Assembly (NCBI GenBank): GCA_963811225.1
Contig: CAWEQO010000002.1
Coordinates: forward strand, 62,001-126,000
DNA length: 64,000 nt
Direction of reading: 5' to 3'
DNA from: CAWEQO01 sp963811225
GTDB lineage: Bacteria; Chloroflexota; Anaerolineae; Anaerolineales; Anaerolineaceae
A model generated the notes under the pieces. The model did not search any database, had not been told where the DNA came from, and saw nothing but the letters and a program-made list of their open reading frames with translations. Positions 35,386 through 42,768 of the stretch are shown piece after piece. The first letter of the stretch is position 1, and every line of letters starts with the position of its first letter. The position numbers were made by a program, and so were the translations under genes.

Positions 35386-36078
35386 ATGGATGGATTTTTG
35401 CTGGACCCAATTCCGTTTCAATTAGACATAAACCTTCTGCGCAGGCGGGCACACGTCCGGCCGGGCAGCCCCTATACGGCAGAACTGGAATACCTGGCGA
35501 AAGAAGCGCAGCCGATTGCGAAACCGCGCGCCTGCTTCCGCCAGGCTTTTATCGATCAACACGACGATTATTCCGTCGTTGTGGATGGCGTCTCACTCAC
35601 CAGCCGCACATTGGCCGTCAACATCAAAGAGGTGCACCGCATCTTCCCCTTCATCGCAACCTGCGGGATGGAACTGGAAGAATGGGCTGCCGGTATCCGT
35701 GATACCCTCCAGCGCTTTTGGGCCGAGGCGATCAAAGAACTGGCCCTGATGGCGGCGGTGGAGGTGTTCAACAAGACCCTGATCGGGCTGTACGACTTGC
35801 GCCGCAGCAGTTCCATGAACCCAGGCTCCTTGGAGGACTGGCCGATCATGCAGCAGGTCAACCTGTTCCGGCTGCTGGGCGAGATGCCGGATGCGATCGG
35901 TGTGCGCCTGACCGAGAGCTTGATGATGGTGCCAATCAAGAGCATCTCGGGCGTGCGCTATCAGAGCCAGGAGACCTTCGAAAGCTGCCAGCTGTGCCCG
36001 CGCGAGAAGTGCCCCGACCGCAAGGCTCCGTACGATGCGAGGTTGTGGGCCCGGAAGTACGAAAAGTCAGGGGTCTAA
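35386..36078 (+). CDS. Stand-alone methionine synthase (MetH) activation-domain protein
   Basis: 230 residues resembling the C-terminal AdoMet-binding reactivation domain of cobalamin-dependent methionine synthase. The pattern LEDWPIMQQVNLFRLLG, IGVRLTESLMMVPIKSISG and a Cys-rich end CQLCPREKCPDRK is typical of separate activation proteins of anaerobes. It should bind S-adenosylmethionine and assist reductive methylation of cob(II)alamin in a MetH lacking its own activation domain, which is not in this window. GTAGGAGG precedes the ATG. Confidence 0.8.
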   Translation: MDGFLLDPIPFQLDINLLRRRAHVRPGSPYTAELEYLAKEAQPIAKPRACFRQAFIDQHDDYSVVVDGVSLTSRTLAVNIKEVHRIFPFIATCGMELEEWAAGIRDTLQRFWAEAIKELALMAAVEVFNKTLIGLYDLRRSSSMNPGSLEDWPIMQQVNLFRLLGEMPDAIGVRLTESLMMVPIKSISGVRYQSQETFESCQLCPREKCPDRKAPYDARLWARKYEKSGV

Positions 36079-36108
36079 GACCAGAAACAGCAGCAACAAG
36101 GAGGGATC

Positions 36109-36432
36109 ATGACCACCCCACCACCCACCCAGTTCAATACGCAGGCAGAGTTGATTGAATATCTGGGCGCCATGGAGCGCCGGGTCGCCGTGCTGGAACA
36201 GGAGAACGAGCACCAGCAGCAGGCCATCGATGGGCTGTATCACGAGCGCCCCGAAAGTGCGCCGCCGGCCGATCTGCCGGACACCGACTTGCTGAGCAAG
36301 AACTACCTGTCACGGGCGTTTGCCGTTTGGGGGCACGATTTCGTGGCATGGTTGATCATTGCCATCGGCGTTGGAATTATCGCATTGGTGATCTATCTGA
36401 TTTTCTATGCCGTGATGACGGCGACGGGTTAG
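36109..36432 (+). CDS. Small coiled-coil membrane protein
   Basis: 107 residues: a predicted coiled coil at about 12-45 (ELIEYLGAMERRVAVLEQEN), a Pro-rich linker, and one C-terminal membrane helix (WLIIAIGVGIIALVIYLIF). AAGGAGG precedes the ATG. It is the second gene in a run of short plus-strand genes. No family recognised. Confidence 0.65.
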   Translation: MTTPPPTQFNTQAELIEYLGAMERRVAVLEQENEHQQQAIDGLYHERPESAPPADLPDTDLLSKNYLSRAFAVWGHDFVAWLIIAIGVGIIALVIYLIFYAVMTATG

Positions 36433-36459
36433 GATTTTTCTATGGAGGGAGGAAGCAGC

Positions 36460-37086
36460 ATGCCCAATGATTCGATGGATAAGAATGAGGAACTCACCTT
36501 TTGGGTGATCGTTCTGTTAGTGATGGCGCCGGTGGCGGCGCTGGTCTTTACCTATTTGCGCAATCGCAATCGCCAGCCGTCCCGCTGGTCGACGGCGCCC
36601 GGATTCGAGTTCCCGTTAGAGGAATTTCCGCATCCGGAGGATATCTCCTGGCACACGCGGGTAGGGGAAGAGATCGTCGAGCGCACGGCTGAAGCGGAGG
36701 CGCAGGACATTTCGATGGCCGAGGTGGAGGCGCAGGCTGCGGAGGCAACCGCCGGTGAGGCGCAGACGTTCGAGGCGCCTGAGGCGCAGGCCGAAGCGGA
36801 GGAGGTCGAAGCGCCATCCGAGGGCGGCAGCGACGCCTTGGACGACTTGACCAAGATTGAGGGGATCGGCCCCAAGACGCAGCAGGTGTTCTATGGTTCG
36901 GGGATCAAAAAGTTCAACGACCTGGCGAATGCGTCGCAAGAGCGGCTGCACCAGGTGCTGGACGCGGCCGACTTGCGCGGCAACCCCGACACCTGGCCCG
37001 AGCAGGCTGCCCTGGCTGCGGAAGGCAAGTGGGACGAGCTGGCAAGCTTGCAGACAAAGCTCCAATACGGCCGGCGGTCGGAGTAG
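36460..37086 (+). CDS. Membrane-anchored protein with C-terminal helix-hairpin-helix domain
   Basis: About 208 residues: one N-terminal membrane helix (FWVIVLLVMAPVAALVFTY), a long Glu/Ala-rich acidic stretch (about residues 70-125), and a C-terminal HhH-type domain (LTKIEGIGPKTQQVFYGSGI ... ELASLQ). HhH domains of this type occur fused to several membrane or ribosomal proteins and bind nucleic acid. ATG 36460 has GGAGGGAGG upstream; an ATG at 36442 would place that site inside the gene. Confidence 0.65.
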   Translation: MPNDSMDKNEELTFWVIVLLVMAPVAALVFTYLRNRNRQPSRWSTAPGFEFPLEEFPHPEDISWHTRVGEEIVERTAEAEAQDISMAEVEAQAAEATAGEAQTFEAPEAQAEAEEVEAPSEGGSDALDDLTKIEGIGPKTQQVFYGSGIKKFNDLANASQERLHQVLDAADLRGNPDTWPEQAALAAEGKWDELASLQTKLQYGRRSE

Positions 37087-37185
37087 CTCCGGAAGTTGAG
37101 GACGTACACCTCTCTCCTGTAGACCGCCTTTTCTGGAGTACAATGGCAGCAGCGCTCCGGCGCATATCCCCACTTGGAGGAGAAG

Positions 37186-37734
37186 ATGGAGAGCAGCCAT
37201 CAGCCGTATCCCGTGAAGCGCCTGCATTACTTTAGCGGGCAGACCTTGAGCGCCGCCGACTTTGCGCTCGAGCAGCAGTATTTCCGCGAGAAGCTGAAGC
37301 GGCACAACCGCTACCTGCATGGCAGCGGGCTGGTCGCCGGGATGGAAGTTTCCGTTGAGAACCACCATGAGGTTGTGGTCGCGCCGGGCCTGCTGCTGGA
37401 CTGCACCGGGGAGGAGATCTACGTGCCCGAGGCGGTGCGGATCGCCCCGCCGGACGTGAACCACGTGGCATTTTTGATGATCCGCTACGCCGAGCAGCCG
37501 GTCGGCTTCGTCCCGACCCCAGGCGGCGAGGGGCAGGAGGAGAGGCAGGCGCTGTACATTGCCGAGACCTTCGAGCTGAGCTACGAGTACGACGATCCAT
37601 ACATGGGGCATGAGGAAGACCCGCTGGTGTGGGTGCCGTGCGGGAAGAGCCACGCCCTCCCGCTGGCGAAGCTGTTCCAGCGCCGCGATTCGTGGGAGGT
37701 GGACCCATGGTTTCAGGCCCCGGGGATTGGATAG
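37186..37734 (+). CDS. Hypothetical protein with phage-tail/injection-system-like segment
   Basis: 182 residues from ATG 37186, preceded by GGAGG. The first half (VKRLHYFSGQTLSAADFAL, then HNRYLHGSGLVAGMEV and APGLLLDCTGEEI) resembles proteins I recall from contractile injection or phage-tail gene sets. No other tail genes are nearby, so this could equally be an unrelated stand-alone protein. No signal peptide or membrane helix. Confidence 0.55.
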   Translation: MESSHQPYPVKRLHYFSGQTLSAADFALEQQYFREKLKRHNRYLHGSGLVAGMEVSVENHHEVVVAPGLLLDCTGEEIYVPEAVRIAPPDVNHVAFLMIRYAEQPVGFVPTPGGEGQEERQALYIAETFELSYEYDDPYMGHEEDPLVWVPCGKSHALPLAKLFQRRDSWEVDPWFQAPGIG

Positions 37735-37814
37735 GGGTATGCCAAAAGGGGGGATTTCCCAATCACCCCCGGCTTCGGACGATCCCTGGTTGGCGCGCCC
37801 CTCTCCATTTGCGT

Positions 37815-37862
37815 TATAATAGGGCGGGCGACAATTTACAGCCCGACGCCTGAGAAGGCGTC
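37815..37862 (+). promoter_or_regulatory. -10 box and leader hairpin of sodN
   Basis: TATAAT at 37815-37820 is followed by a GC hairpin GACGCC/GGCGTC (37845-37850, 37857-37862), leaving a leader of about 110 nt before the sodN ATG. I see no known riboswitch fold in it. Confidence 0.5.
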
Positions 37863-37935
37863 GAAACAGGGGATGGTTTTCTTCTGGATGTCTGTCTCAC
37901 ACAACCAATCTATTCTGTTCGATTAGGAGGGAACT

Positions 37936-38439
37936 ATGATCTATCAAGGGATCGAAAAACTCGATCAGATGCTCCATTTCGATGAGGCCTCGGCCCACTG
38001 TGACGTTCCGTGCGGCATTTACGACCCGCATCACGCCCTGGTTGGCGCGCTGACGGTGATTCGCATGATCGATATCATGGATGATCTGCAAAAGGATCAC
38101 GGCAGCATCGACGAGCTGTCGTACCTGAACACGATGACCCGCGCCATAATGGTCAAGGAAGAGCACGCCGAACTGGTCAAGCACGAGATCCGCGTGATCT
38201 ACGGGGATTATGTCAAGCAAGATATGATCAACAAGCACCCCGAGCTGCCGGGGCTGGTGCTGCGCATCTACCAGGCGGGCTCGAAGGCGCGCCAGACCGT
38301 CGATCGCCAGAATGCGGTGGACCTGCTGAATGCGGTCAACCAGTTTGCGGAGATCTTCTGGGAGACGAAGGGCGTCAGCACCAAGCGGGTGAAGGCCCCT
38401 TACAAGCCGGGCGAGGAGATGGTTATCCCGAATCTGTGA
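37936..38439 (+). CDS. sodN: Nickel-dependent superoxide dismutase
   Basis: Converts superoxide to oxygen and peroxide. A 20-residue propeptide precedes the nickel hook HCDVPCGIYD; after cleavage His21 becomes the N-terminus and, with Cys22 and Cys26, binds nickel. The rest is the expected four-helix bundle (167 residues in all, typical). AGGAGGG precedes the ATG. The stop codon overlaps the start of the maturation protease gene. Confidence 0.95.
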   Translation: MIYQGIEKLDQMLHFDEASAHCDVPCGIYDPHHALVGALTVIRMIDIMDDLQKDHGSIDELSYLNTMTRAIMVKEEHAELVKHEIRVIYGDYVKQDMINKHPELPGLVLRIYQAGSKARQTVDRQNAVDLLNAVNQFAEIFWETKGVSTKRVKAPYKPGEEMVIPNL

Positions 38440-38753
38440 TGCTCAAGGTGCTGAAAATTTCGGGCGCAAGCCTGGAACCACACTATCAAGAAGGGGATTT
38501 TGTGCTCGTTTCCAAGATCCCCTTCTTGATACGCGCCCCCCGGCCCGGCGACACCGTGGTCTTCCGCCAGGAACGCTATGGGCGGATGATCAAGCTGGTC
38601 GAGCGGGTGATGCCCGACGGACGGCTGTGGGTGGTGGGCAGCCGCGCCAGCAGCGTGGACAGCTATGAGTTCGGCCCAATTAAAAGGGAAGATGTAGAGG
38701 GCGTGGTTTTCGTCCATATCCGCAAGAAAGCAGGGCAAGCAGCGGCCGGGTAA
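38439..38753 (+). CDS. sodX: Nickel-type SOD maturation protease
   Basis: 104 residues, S24/S26 signal-peptidase-like. Candidate catalytic Ser11 in SGASLEP and Lys52 in MIKLVER match the Ser/Lys dyad. It removes the SodN propeptide to expose the nickel-binding histidine. TGATG overlap with sodN shows translational coupling, the usual sodN-sodX arrangement. Confidence 0.9.
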   Translation: MLKVLKISGASLEPHYQEGDFVLVSKIPFLIRAPRPGDTVVFRQERYGRMIKLVERVMPDGRLWVVGSRASSVDSYEFGPIKREDVEGVVFVHIRKKAGQAAAG

Positions 38754-38848
38754 TGGGTCCATCGGTCAATCGAGTGATTGGGCGCTCCCCAATGACGAGT
38801 TGACTCAGGATCTGAATTCCCAGAAGTTTAAATCAGAAAGGATATCGA

Positions 38849-39361
38849 ATGGCACAAAAACAATGGTCGAAGCCGCCAGAGATGGTGATCGACCCTGAAA
38901 AATCGTATCAAGCGACGATCGAGACCGATAAGGGCAACATCGTCGTGGATCTGTTCACCGACAAGGCCCCCAAGACCGTCAACAACTTTGTGTTCCTGGC
39001 ACGCGAGGGCTTCTACGACGACACGATCTTCCACCGGGTGATCAAAGATTTCATGGCGCAGGCCGGCGACCCGACCGGCACCGGTACGGGCGGCCCGGGC
39101 TACCGCTTTGGTGACGAGTTCGATTCGTCCCTGAAGCACGACAAACCGGGCATCCTCTCGATGGCCAACGCCGGGCCGAACACCAACGGCTCACAGTTCT
39201 TCATCACCCACGTACCGACCCCCTGGCTCAACGGCAAGCACACCATCTTTGGGCAGGTGGTAGACGGCATGGATGTGCTGATGTCGATCCCAGAGCGCGA
39301 TCCAAACAAGCGCAATGCCCCCGCAGTCAAGATCAAGACCATCGAGATCCAAGAGAAGTAA
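38849..39361 (+). CDS. Peptidyl-prolyl cis-trans isomerase, cyclophilin type
   Basis: 170-residue cytoplasmic cyclophilin that speeds up proline isomerisation during folding. Typical motifs: YDDTIFHRVIKDFMAQAGDP, GPNTNGSQFFITHVPTPWLN, HTIFGQVV. The Arg and Phe of FHRV and the Gln of FMAQ, all active-site residues, are present. AGAAAGG precedes the ATG. The last codons and the stop lie inside the 88-bp palindrome. Confidence 0.93.
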   Translation: MAQKQWSKPPEMVIDPEKSYQATIETDKGNIVVDLFTDKAPKTVNNFVFLAREGFYDDTIFHRVIKDFMAQAGDPTGTGTGGPGYRFGDEFDSSLKHDKPGILSMANAGPNTNGSQFFITHVPTPWLNGKHTIFGQVVDGMDVLMSIPERDPNKRNAPAVKIKTIEIQEK

Positions 39362-39443
39362 ACGAGATTAGCAAGTAGACAAAAAGAGAAACGTTACCGC
39401 GGTAACGTTTCTCTTTTTGTCTACTTGCTAATCTCGTTTACTT
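39356..39443. terminator. Perfect 88-bp palindrome spanning two convergent stop codons
   Basis: Bases 39356-39399 are the exact reverse complement of 39400-39443 with no spacer (centre CCGCGG). It contains AAGTAA, the last lysine codon and stop, of both the cyclophilin and the convergent minus-strand gene. It would form a very strong bidirectional terminator hairpin in RNA and a potential cruciform in DNA. Confidence 0.95.
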
Positions 39444-39902
39444 TACCGGCAAAAGCGGGCATTCGAAGAAAGCCGGCGGCCCACCGGCAGGGCTGCCGGC
39501 GCTAATCGCCAGATTGCCCATGTTGACCTGCTGCAAAATCTGAGCATAAGACGTCAGCACAGGCAGTTGACTTCCGTAACTGGCGAGCCCCTGCGCCGTC
39601 CAGGTGGCGGTGTGGGTGTACCAGCGCCCGCCGTTGAAGTCCGGGTTACCGGGAGCGGCCTCCGAAACCGGCAGCTGGCCGGATGCGCCGTTGGTGAACA
39701 CGAAAAGCTTGTCGAAGGACTGTTGGTTATGCCCATTCGGGCCCGGGATTGTGGCTGCGCCCTTGGTGCCCCACAACTGCCCGTCGCCGTACACGCCGCC
39801 GCTGAAGTTGGGCTTCCCGGCGTTAGCCGAAACGGCCCCAACCGGTAGCAGCGCCAGCACCAGCGCCGCGAGGATCGCAATCGTTCGGAATTTCTTTAAC
39901 AT
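39438..39902 (-). CDS. Secreted protein of unknown function
   Basis: 154 residues with a signal peptide (residues about 1-27, cleavage after VSANA). The mature part has many Gly and aromatic residues (NFSGGVYGDGQLWGTKG, FNGGRWYTHTATW) and looks like a beta-rich extracellular domain. ATG 39902 is preceded by GGAGAG. No family recognised. A 120-bp structured region follows upstream. Confidence 0.65.
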   Translation of the reverse strand: MLKKFRTIAILAALVLALLPVGAVSANAGKPNFSGGVYGDGQLWGTKGAATIPGPNGHNQQSFDKLFVFTNGASGQLPVSEAAPGNPDFNGGRWYTHTATWTAQGLASYGSQLPVLTSYAQILQQVNMGNLAISAGSPAGGPPAFFECPLLPVK

Positions 39903-40015
39903 GGTTCTCTCCTTTTGGTTGGTGGTTTGGAAACCATCGTTTCCATAGTCCCATCTTAGGGGATGAGGATTTCCATACGCTTGCGAAAATGTTACGTGTA
40001 TATTAAGCATGCATT

Positions 40016-40135
40016 GAAAGAGCGCAACGCAGGCTCGCACAGGCGCTGAGAAATAGAAAGAGGCAGAGAGCCTAACTTCACTCTCTGCCTCTTTCTATTC
40101 TCTTTGTTTCTGCGAACTTTCCTTTACGCTCTTTC
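40016..40135. terminator. Nested hairpin upstream of the secreted protein, at the end of the SPFH gene
   Basis: Outer arms GAAAGAGCG/CGCTCTTTC (40016-40024, 40127-40135); inner arms 40048-40070 and 40081-40102 are complementary over 18 bp, then one bulged base. It lies directly after the SPFH stop on the minus strand. Confidence 0.7.
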
Positions 40136-41242
40136 TTACTGTGCAGGCTGTTCAGGGCCGATCGGCATGGTGGGAACCACGTTGTCGCCGAAGACCAGGT
40201 AAGGCATGACGCCCTCGGGGGTGAAGATCAGCTTGTCGGTGTCCTTGATGGCGCTGGCGTTGGCCAGGGCCATCTGCAACTGCAGATACTCGGGATGGTC
40301 CACGTACAACTGCGCCAGGACCATATCCTGCGACAGGTCGGCTTTGGCCTGCTCTGCAGCGGCTGCGGCGCGCGCCTGTGCGATCTCCAGATCCTTTTGC
40401 GCCGATAGCAGGTCATTCGACTTCTGCGACTGGATCACCGCGCGCTGGGCGTCCAGCTTGTCTTTCTCCAGCTGGGCCAGCAGGGTCTCCTGGCGGGTCT
40501 GCTCCTGCTTCTTGGACTGCTCGACACGGATGGCGGCTTCCTGCTGGGCCTGGTCCGCCTTGCCTTGGGCGGTGGCCTTCTTCTCGTCCTGCACGGCCTT
40601 CTCGGTCAACAAGCGGGACTGGGTGATCTCGTCCAGGCGGGCCTGCACCTCGGTGTTGAGGGTCACGTTAGGGACGACCACGTTCATGACGGACAGGCCG
40701 AAAGGCTCCATGAGGCTGTTGAGCTCGCCGTCGATGCAGTTGCGCAAGGAATCACGGTCCGAGCCGATGACGCTTTCAGAGAAGGGGCGGTCGCCGACGC
40801 AGACCTTCATGGCCTGGAAGCTGAGGTCGTTCATCAGGGATTGCAGGGAGTCGTTGGTGGTGTAAACCGCCTTGTACTGGGTCCACAGCGACTTGATCCG
40901 CTGGGCCTCGGCAATTTTGGGGCGAAAGACGCTGCCGCTGACGACCACGCCGATGCGCTGCTGGTCGGAGGTGATCACCTCGGGGTCGGTGGCGACGAAC
41001 TTGTACTCCTGGGTAGAGTAGGTGTCCATGCGCACGAACAGGCCGAGGTCATGGTAGACGCCGGGCGGAACTACGTCCATGATCTGCCCGCCGCGGATCT
41101 TGACGCCGATCTGATCCTCTTTGACCAACTTGAAGAAATAAAAGTGCGGGGTAGCAAGCAGCACCAGGACGCCGGCAATCACCAGCACGAGGATGACGAT
41201 CAGGAGGGCCGGGGCCGCTTGGAGTACACGTTTTGCTTTCAT
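40136..41242 (-). CDS. SPFH/Band 7 domain membrane protein
   Basis: About 368 residues from ATG 41242 (GAGG upstream). An N-terminal membrane helix (ALLIVILVLVIAGVLVLLA) is followed by a prohibitin-homology domain (VKEDQIGVKIRGGQI ... YKFVATDPEV) and a long Ala/Gln/Glu coiled coil. Members form ring-like assemblies on the membrane and organise lipids or proteases. The role here is not specified. Confidence 0.8.
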   Translation of the reverse strand: MKAKRVLQAAPALLIVILVLVIAGVLVLLATPHFYFFKLVKEDQIGVKIRGGQIMDVVPPGVYHDLGLFVRMDTYSTQEYKFVATDPEVITSDQQRIGVVVSGSVFRPKIAEAQRIKSLWTQYKAVYTTNDSLQSLMNDLSFQAMKVCVGDRPFSESVIGSDRDSLRNCIDGELNSLMEPFGLSVMNVVVPNVTLNTEVQARLDEITQSRLLTEKAVQDEKKATAQGKADQAQQEAAIRVEQSKKQEQTRQETLLAQLEKDKLDAQRAVIQSQKSNDLLSAQKDLEIAQARAAAAAEQAKADLSQDMVLAQLYVDHPEYLQLQMALANASAIKDTDKLIFTPEGVMPYLVFGDNVVPTMPIGPEQPAQ

Positions 41243-41346
41243 GTTTGCCTCTTTGTGTTTAGTTGTAAGGATACCGGATGAGATGAATGAATTATATCTG
41301 AAAGCGGGAAACTGAGGGAGCAATTAAGATGCGCTGGGAAACCGTC

Positions 41347-41946
41347 CTACGACTTCGATTTAAGTGGGATGGGGAACAGCATCGGCGTGCTCGCCTTGTA
41401 AGTGGCATACGTCTCGCCAAACTCGCGCAGCAGCTTGCGCTCCTCGAAGATCGCACCGATGGTCATGTACAGGCTCGCACCGATGTTGAAGGCCAGCAGG
41501 TTCCAGGTCATGACCGGCGTGAGCCAGAGGAAGACGATCGAGCAGGTGTAAATCGGGTGGCGCACGAAGCGATACAGGCCGCGGGTGGTCATCTTGCGTG
41601 GGCGGGCGGCGGCCTGGGGGTCGAGCGCCTGTTCGACGCCCAGAAAATTGGACGCTCCGGTCAGGTAGACGGTGTGCAGCAGGCCTATCGCGGCCAGCAG
41701 CTGAATGACGACGGTCAGCGTCACCCACGGTGAGGGGATGCGGTAGATGACCGGGCTGGGCAGCGCCGACACCAGGACCAAGGTCGGCAGGAACGTCACG
41801 CCCGCCATCAGGTTGAAGAATAACCGGTACCAGCGCCGGTAGACGGCCTCACCCACCGCCCGCGCCGCCAGGTCTTTGAACCACAACGATGCCAGGATCG
41901 AGTGGACCAGGCCGAACAGCAGCAGCGACAGCAGGATCCAGGCCAT
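41347..41946 (-). CDS. Isoprenylcysteine methyltransferase-like integral membrane protein
   Basis: 199 residues with about five hydrophobic helices. The C-terminal half has RGLYRFVRHPIYTCSIVFLW and EERKLLREFGETYATYKA, the signature of the ICMT/phospholipid methyltransferase fold, so SAM binding is likely. The N-terminal part resembles NnrU-type proteins. The start (41946) follows the stop of plsC by one base on the minus strand, so the two are co-translated. Confidence 0.75.
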   Translation of the reverse strand: MAWILLSLLLFGLVHSILASLWFKDLAARAVGEAVYRRWYRLFFNLMAGVTFLPTLVLVSALPSPVIYRIPSPWVTLTVVIQLLAAIGLLHTVYLTGASNFLGVEQALDPQAAARPRKMTTRGLYRFVRHPIYTCSIVFLWLTPVMTWNLLAFNIGASLYMTIGAIFEERKLLREFGETYATYKASTPMLFPIPLKSKS

Positions 41947-41947
41947 G

Positions 41948-42628
41948 TCAGCAGATGTCCTCAGGTGGGGATTGCAGCAGCTCGCGAACGCGGGGATGGT
42001 CGCGGTAAAAGCCGCGCTGCTCTTCCGGCACCAGCACGGCAATGCGCGCCATGATCTCCTCGGTCCAATGCTGCATGAACGCCTCGCGGTCCTCGCGTGG
42101 GATGGGCGGGATGTGGATGGCCGGGCCGAAGTTGGCGTCGATGTGCTGCTTGCGGAAGTGCAGCAGCGACGGGAGCGCCTTGTCGGTGTTGACCAGGCCC
42201 ACCGGCACCACCGGCACGCCCGTGCGGCTGGCCAGCAGCACCGTGCCGGACTTGCCCTCGATCAGCTTGCCGCTCTCACTGCGGGTGCCCTCGGGCGAGA
42301 TGCCCAGCGCGCCGCCTTTCTTAAGGAAATCGATCGCGGCCCGGAAGGCGGAGAAATCGGCCTTGGAGCGGTCGAGCCAGATGCCGTCGGCCATCGTGAT
42401 GATGATCCAGAAGAAGAGGTGAGTCTTGTACTTATCGGCCACCAGGGCGGTCACGTCGGGCCGGTTAGGCGTCATGAACAGCACCGGGATGTCGATGCGG
42501 CTGATGTGGTTGGTGGCGATCAGCAGGCCGCCCTGGTCAGGGACGTGCTCCACGCCGTGAAATTGGGTGTCGGTCAGGTTGTCGATCAGAAATTTGATGC
42601 CGCTGTAAAGAATTTCTCGTTTGCCCAT
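41948..42628 (-). CDS. plsC: 1-acyl-glycerol-3-phosphate acyltransferase (PlsC-like)
   Basis: Adds the second fatty acyl chain in phospholipid synthesis. Motif I NHISRID (His41, Asp46) and motif III PEGTRS are present; the acceptor loop VPVVPVG follows. Length 226 is typical. It precedes a membrane methyltransferase in the same unit, pointing to lipid modification. Confidence 0.85.
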   Translation of the reverse strand: MGKREILYSGIKFLIDNLTDTQFHGVEHVPDQGGLLIATNHISRIDIPVLFMTPNRPDVTALVADKYKTHLFFWIIITMADGIWLDRSKADFSAFRAAIDFLKKGGALGISPEGTRSESGKLIEGKSGTVLLASRTGVPVVPVGLVNTDKALPSLLHFRKQHIDANFGPAIHIPPIPREDREAFMQHWTEEIMARIAVLVPEEQRGFYRDHPRVRELLQSPPEDIC

Positions 42629-42688
42629 CCACGCGAACTCCAGTCATTGATATCCCCGAGTATACCCCGGAATGGGCGGCAATTCGAC

Positions 42689-42766
42689 TGAATGTTTGAC
42701 GCCAAAGCGCAAAGGGCCAGGAAGAACGCTCTTCTTGGCCCTTTGCGCCCTGGCGTCAAACATTCA
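42689..42766. terminator. Long segmented hairpin
   Basis: Three nested paired segments: TGAATGTTTGACGCCA (42689-42704 with 42751-42766), GCAAAGGGCCA (42709-42719 with 42736-42746), and a short GAAGA/TCTTC tip. It lies between the stop of the large membrane protein and the plsC start. Confidence 0.75.
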
Positions 42767-42768
42767 GC

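Noticed and set aside
37821..37935. Nickel or other riboswitch in the sodN leader
   Set aside because: Only one short GC hairpin is visible and I cannot match the leader to a known riboswitch fold.
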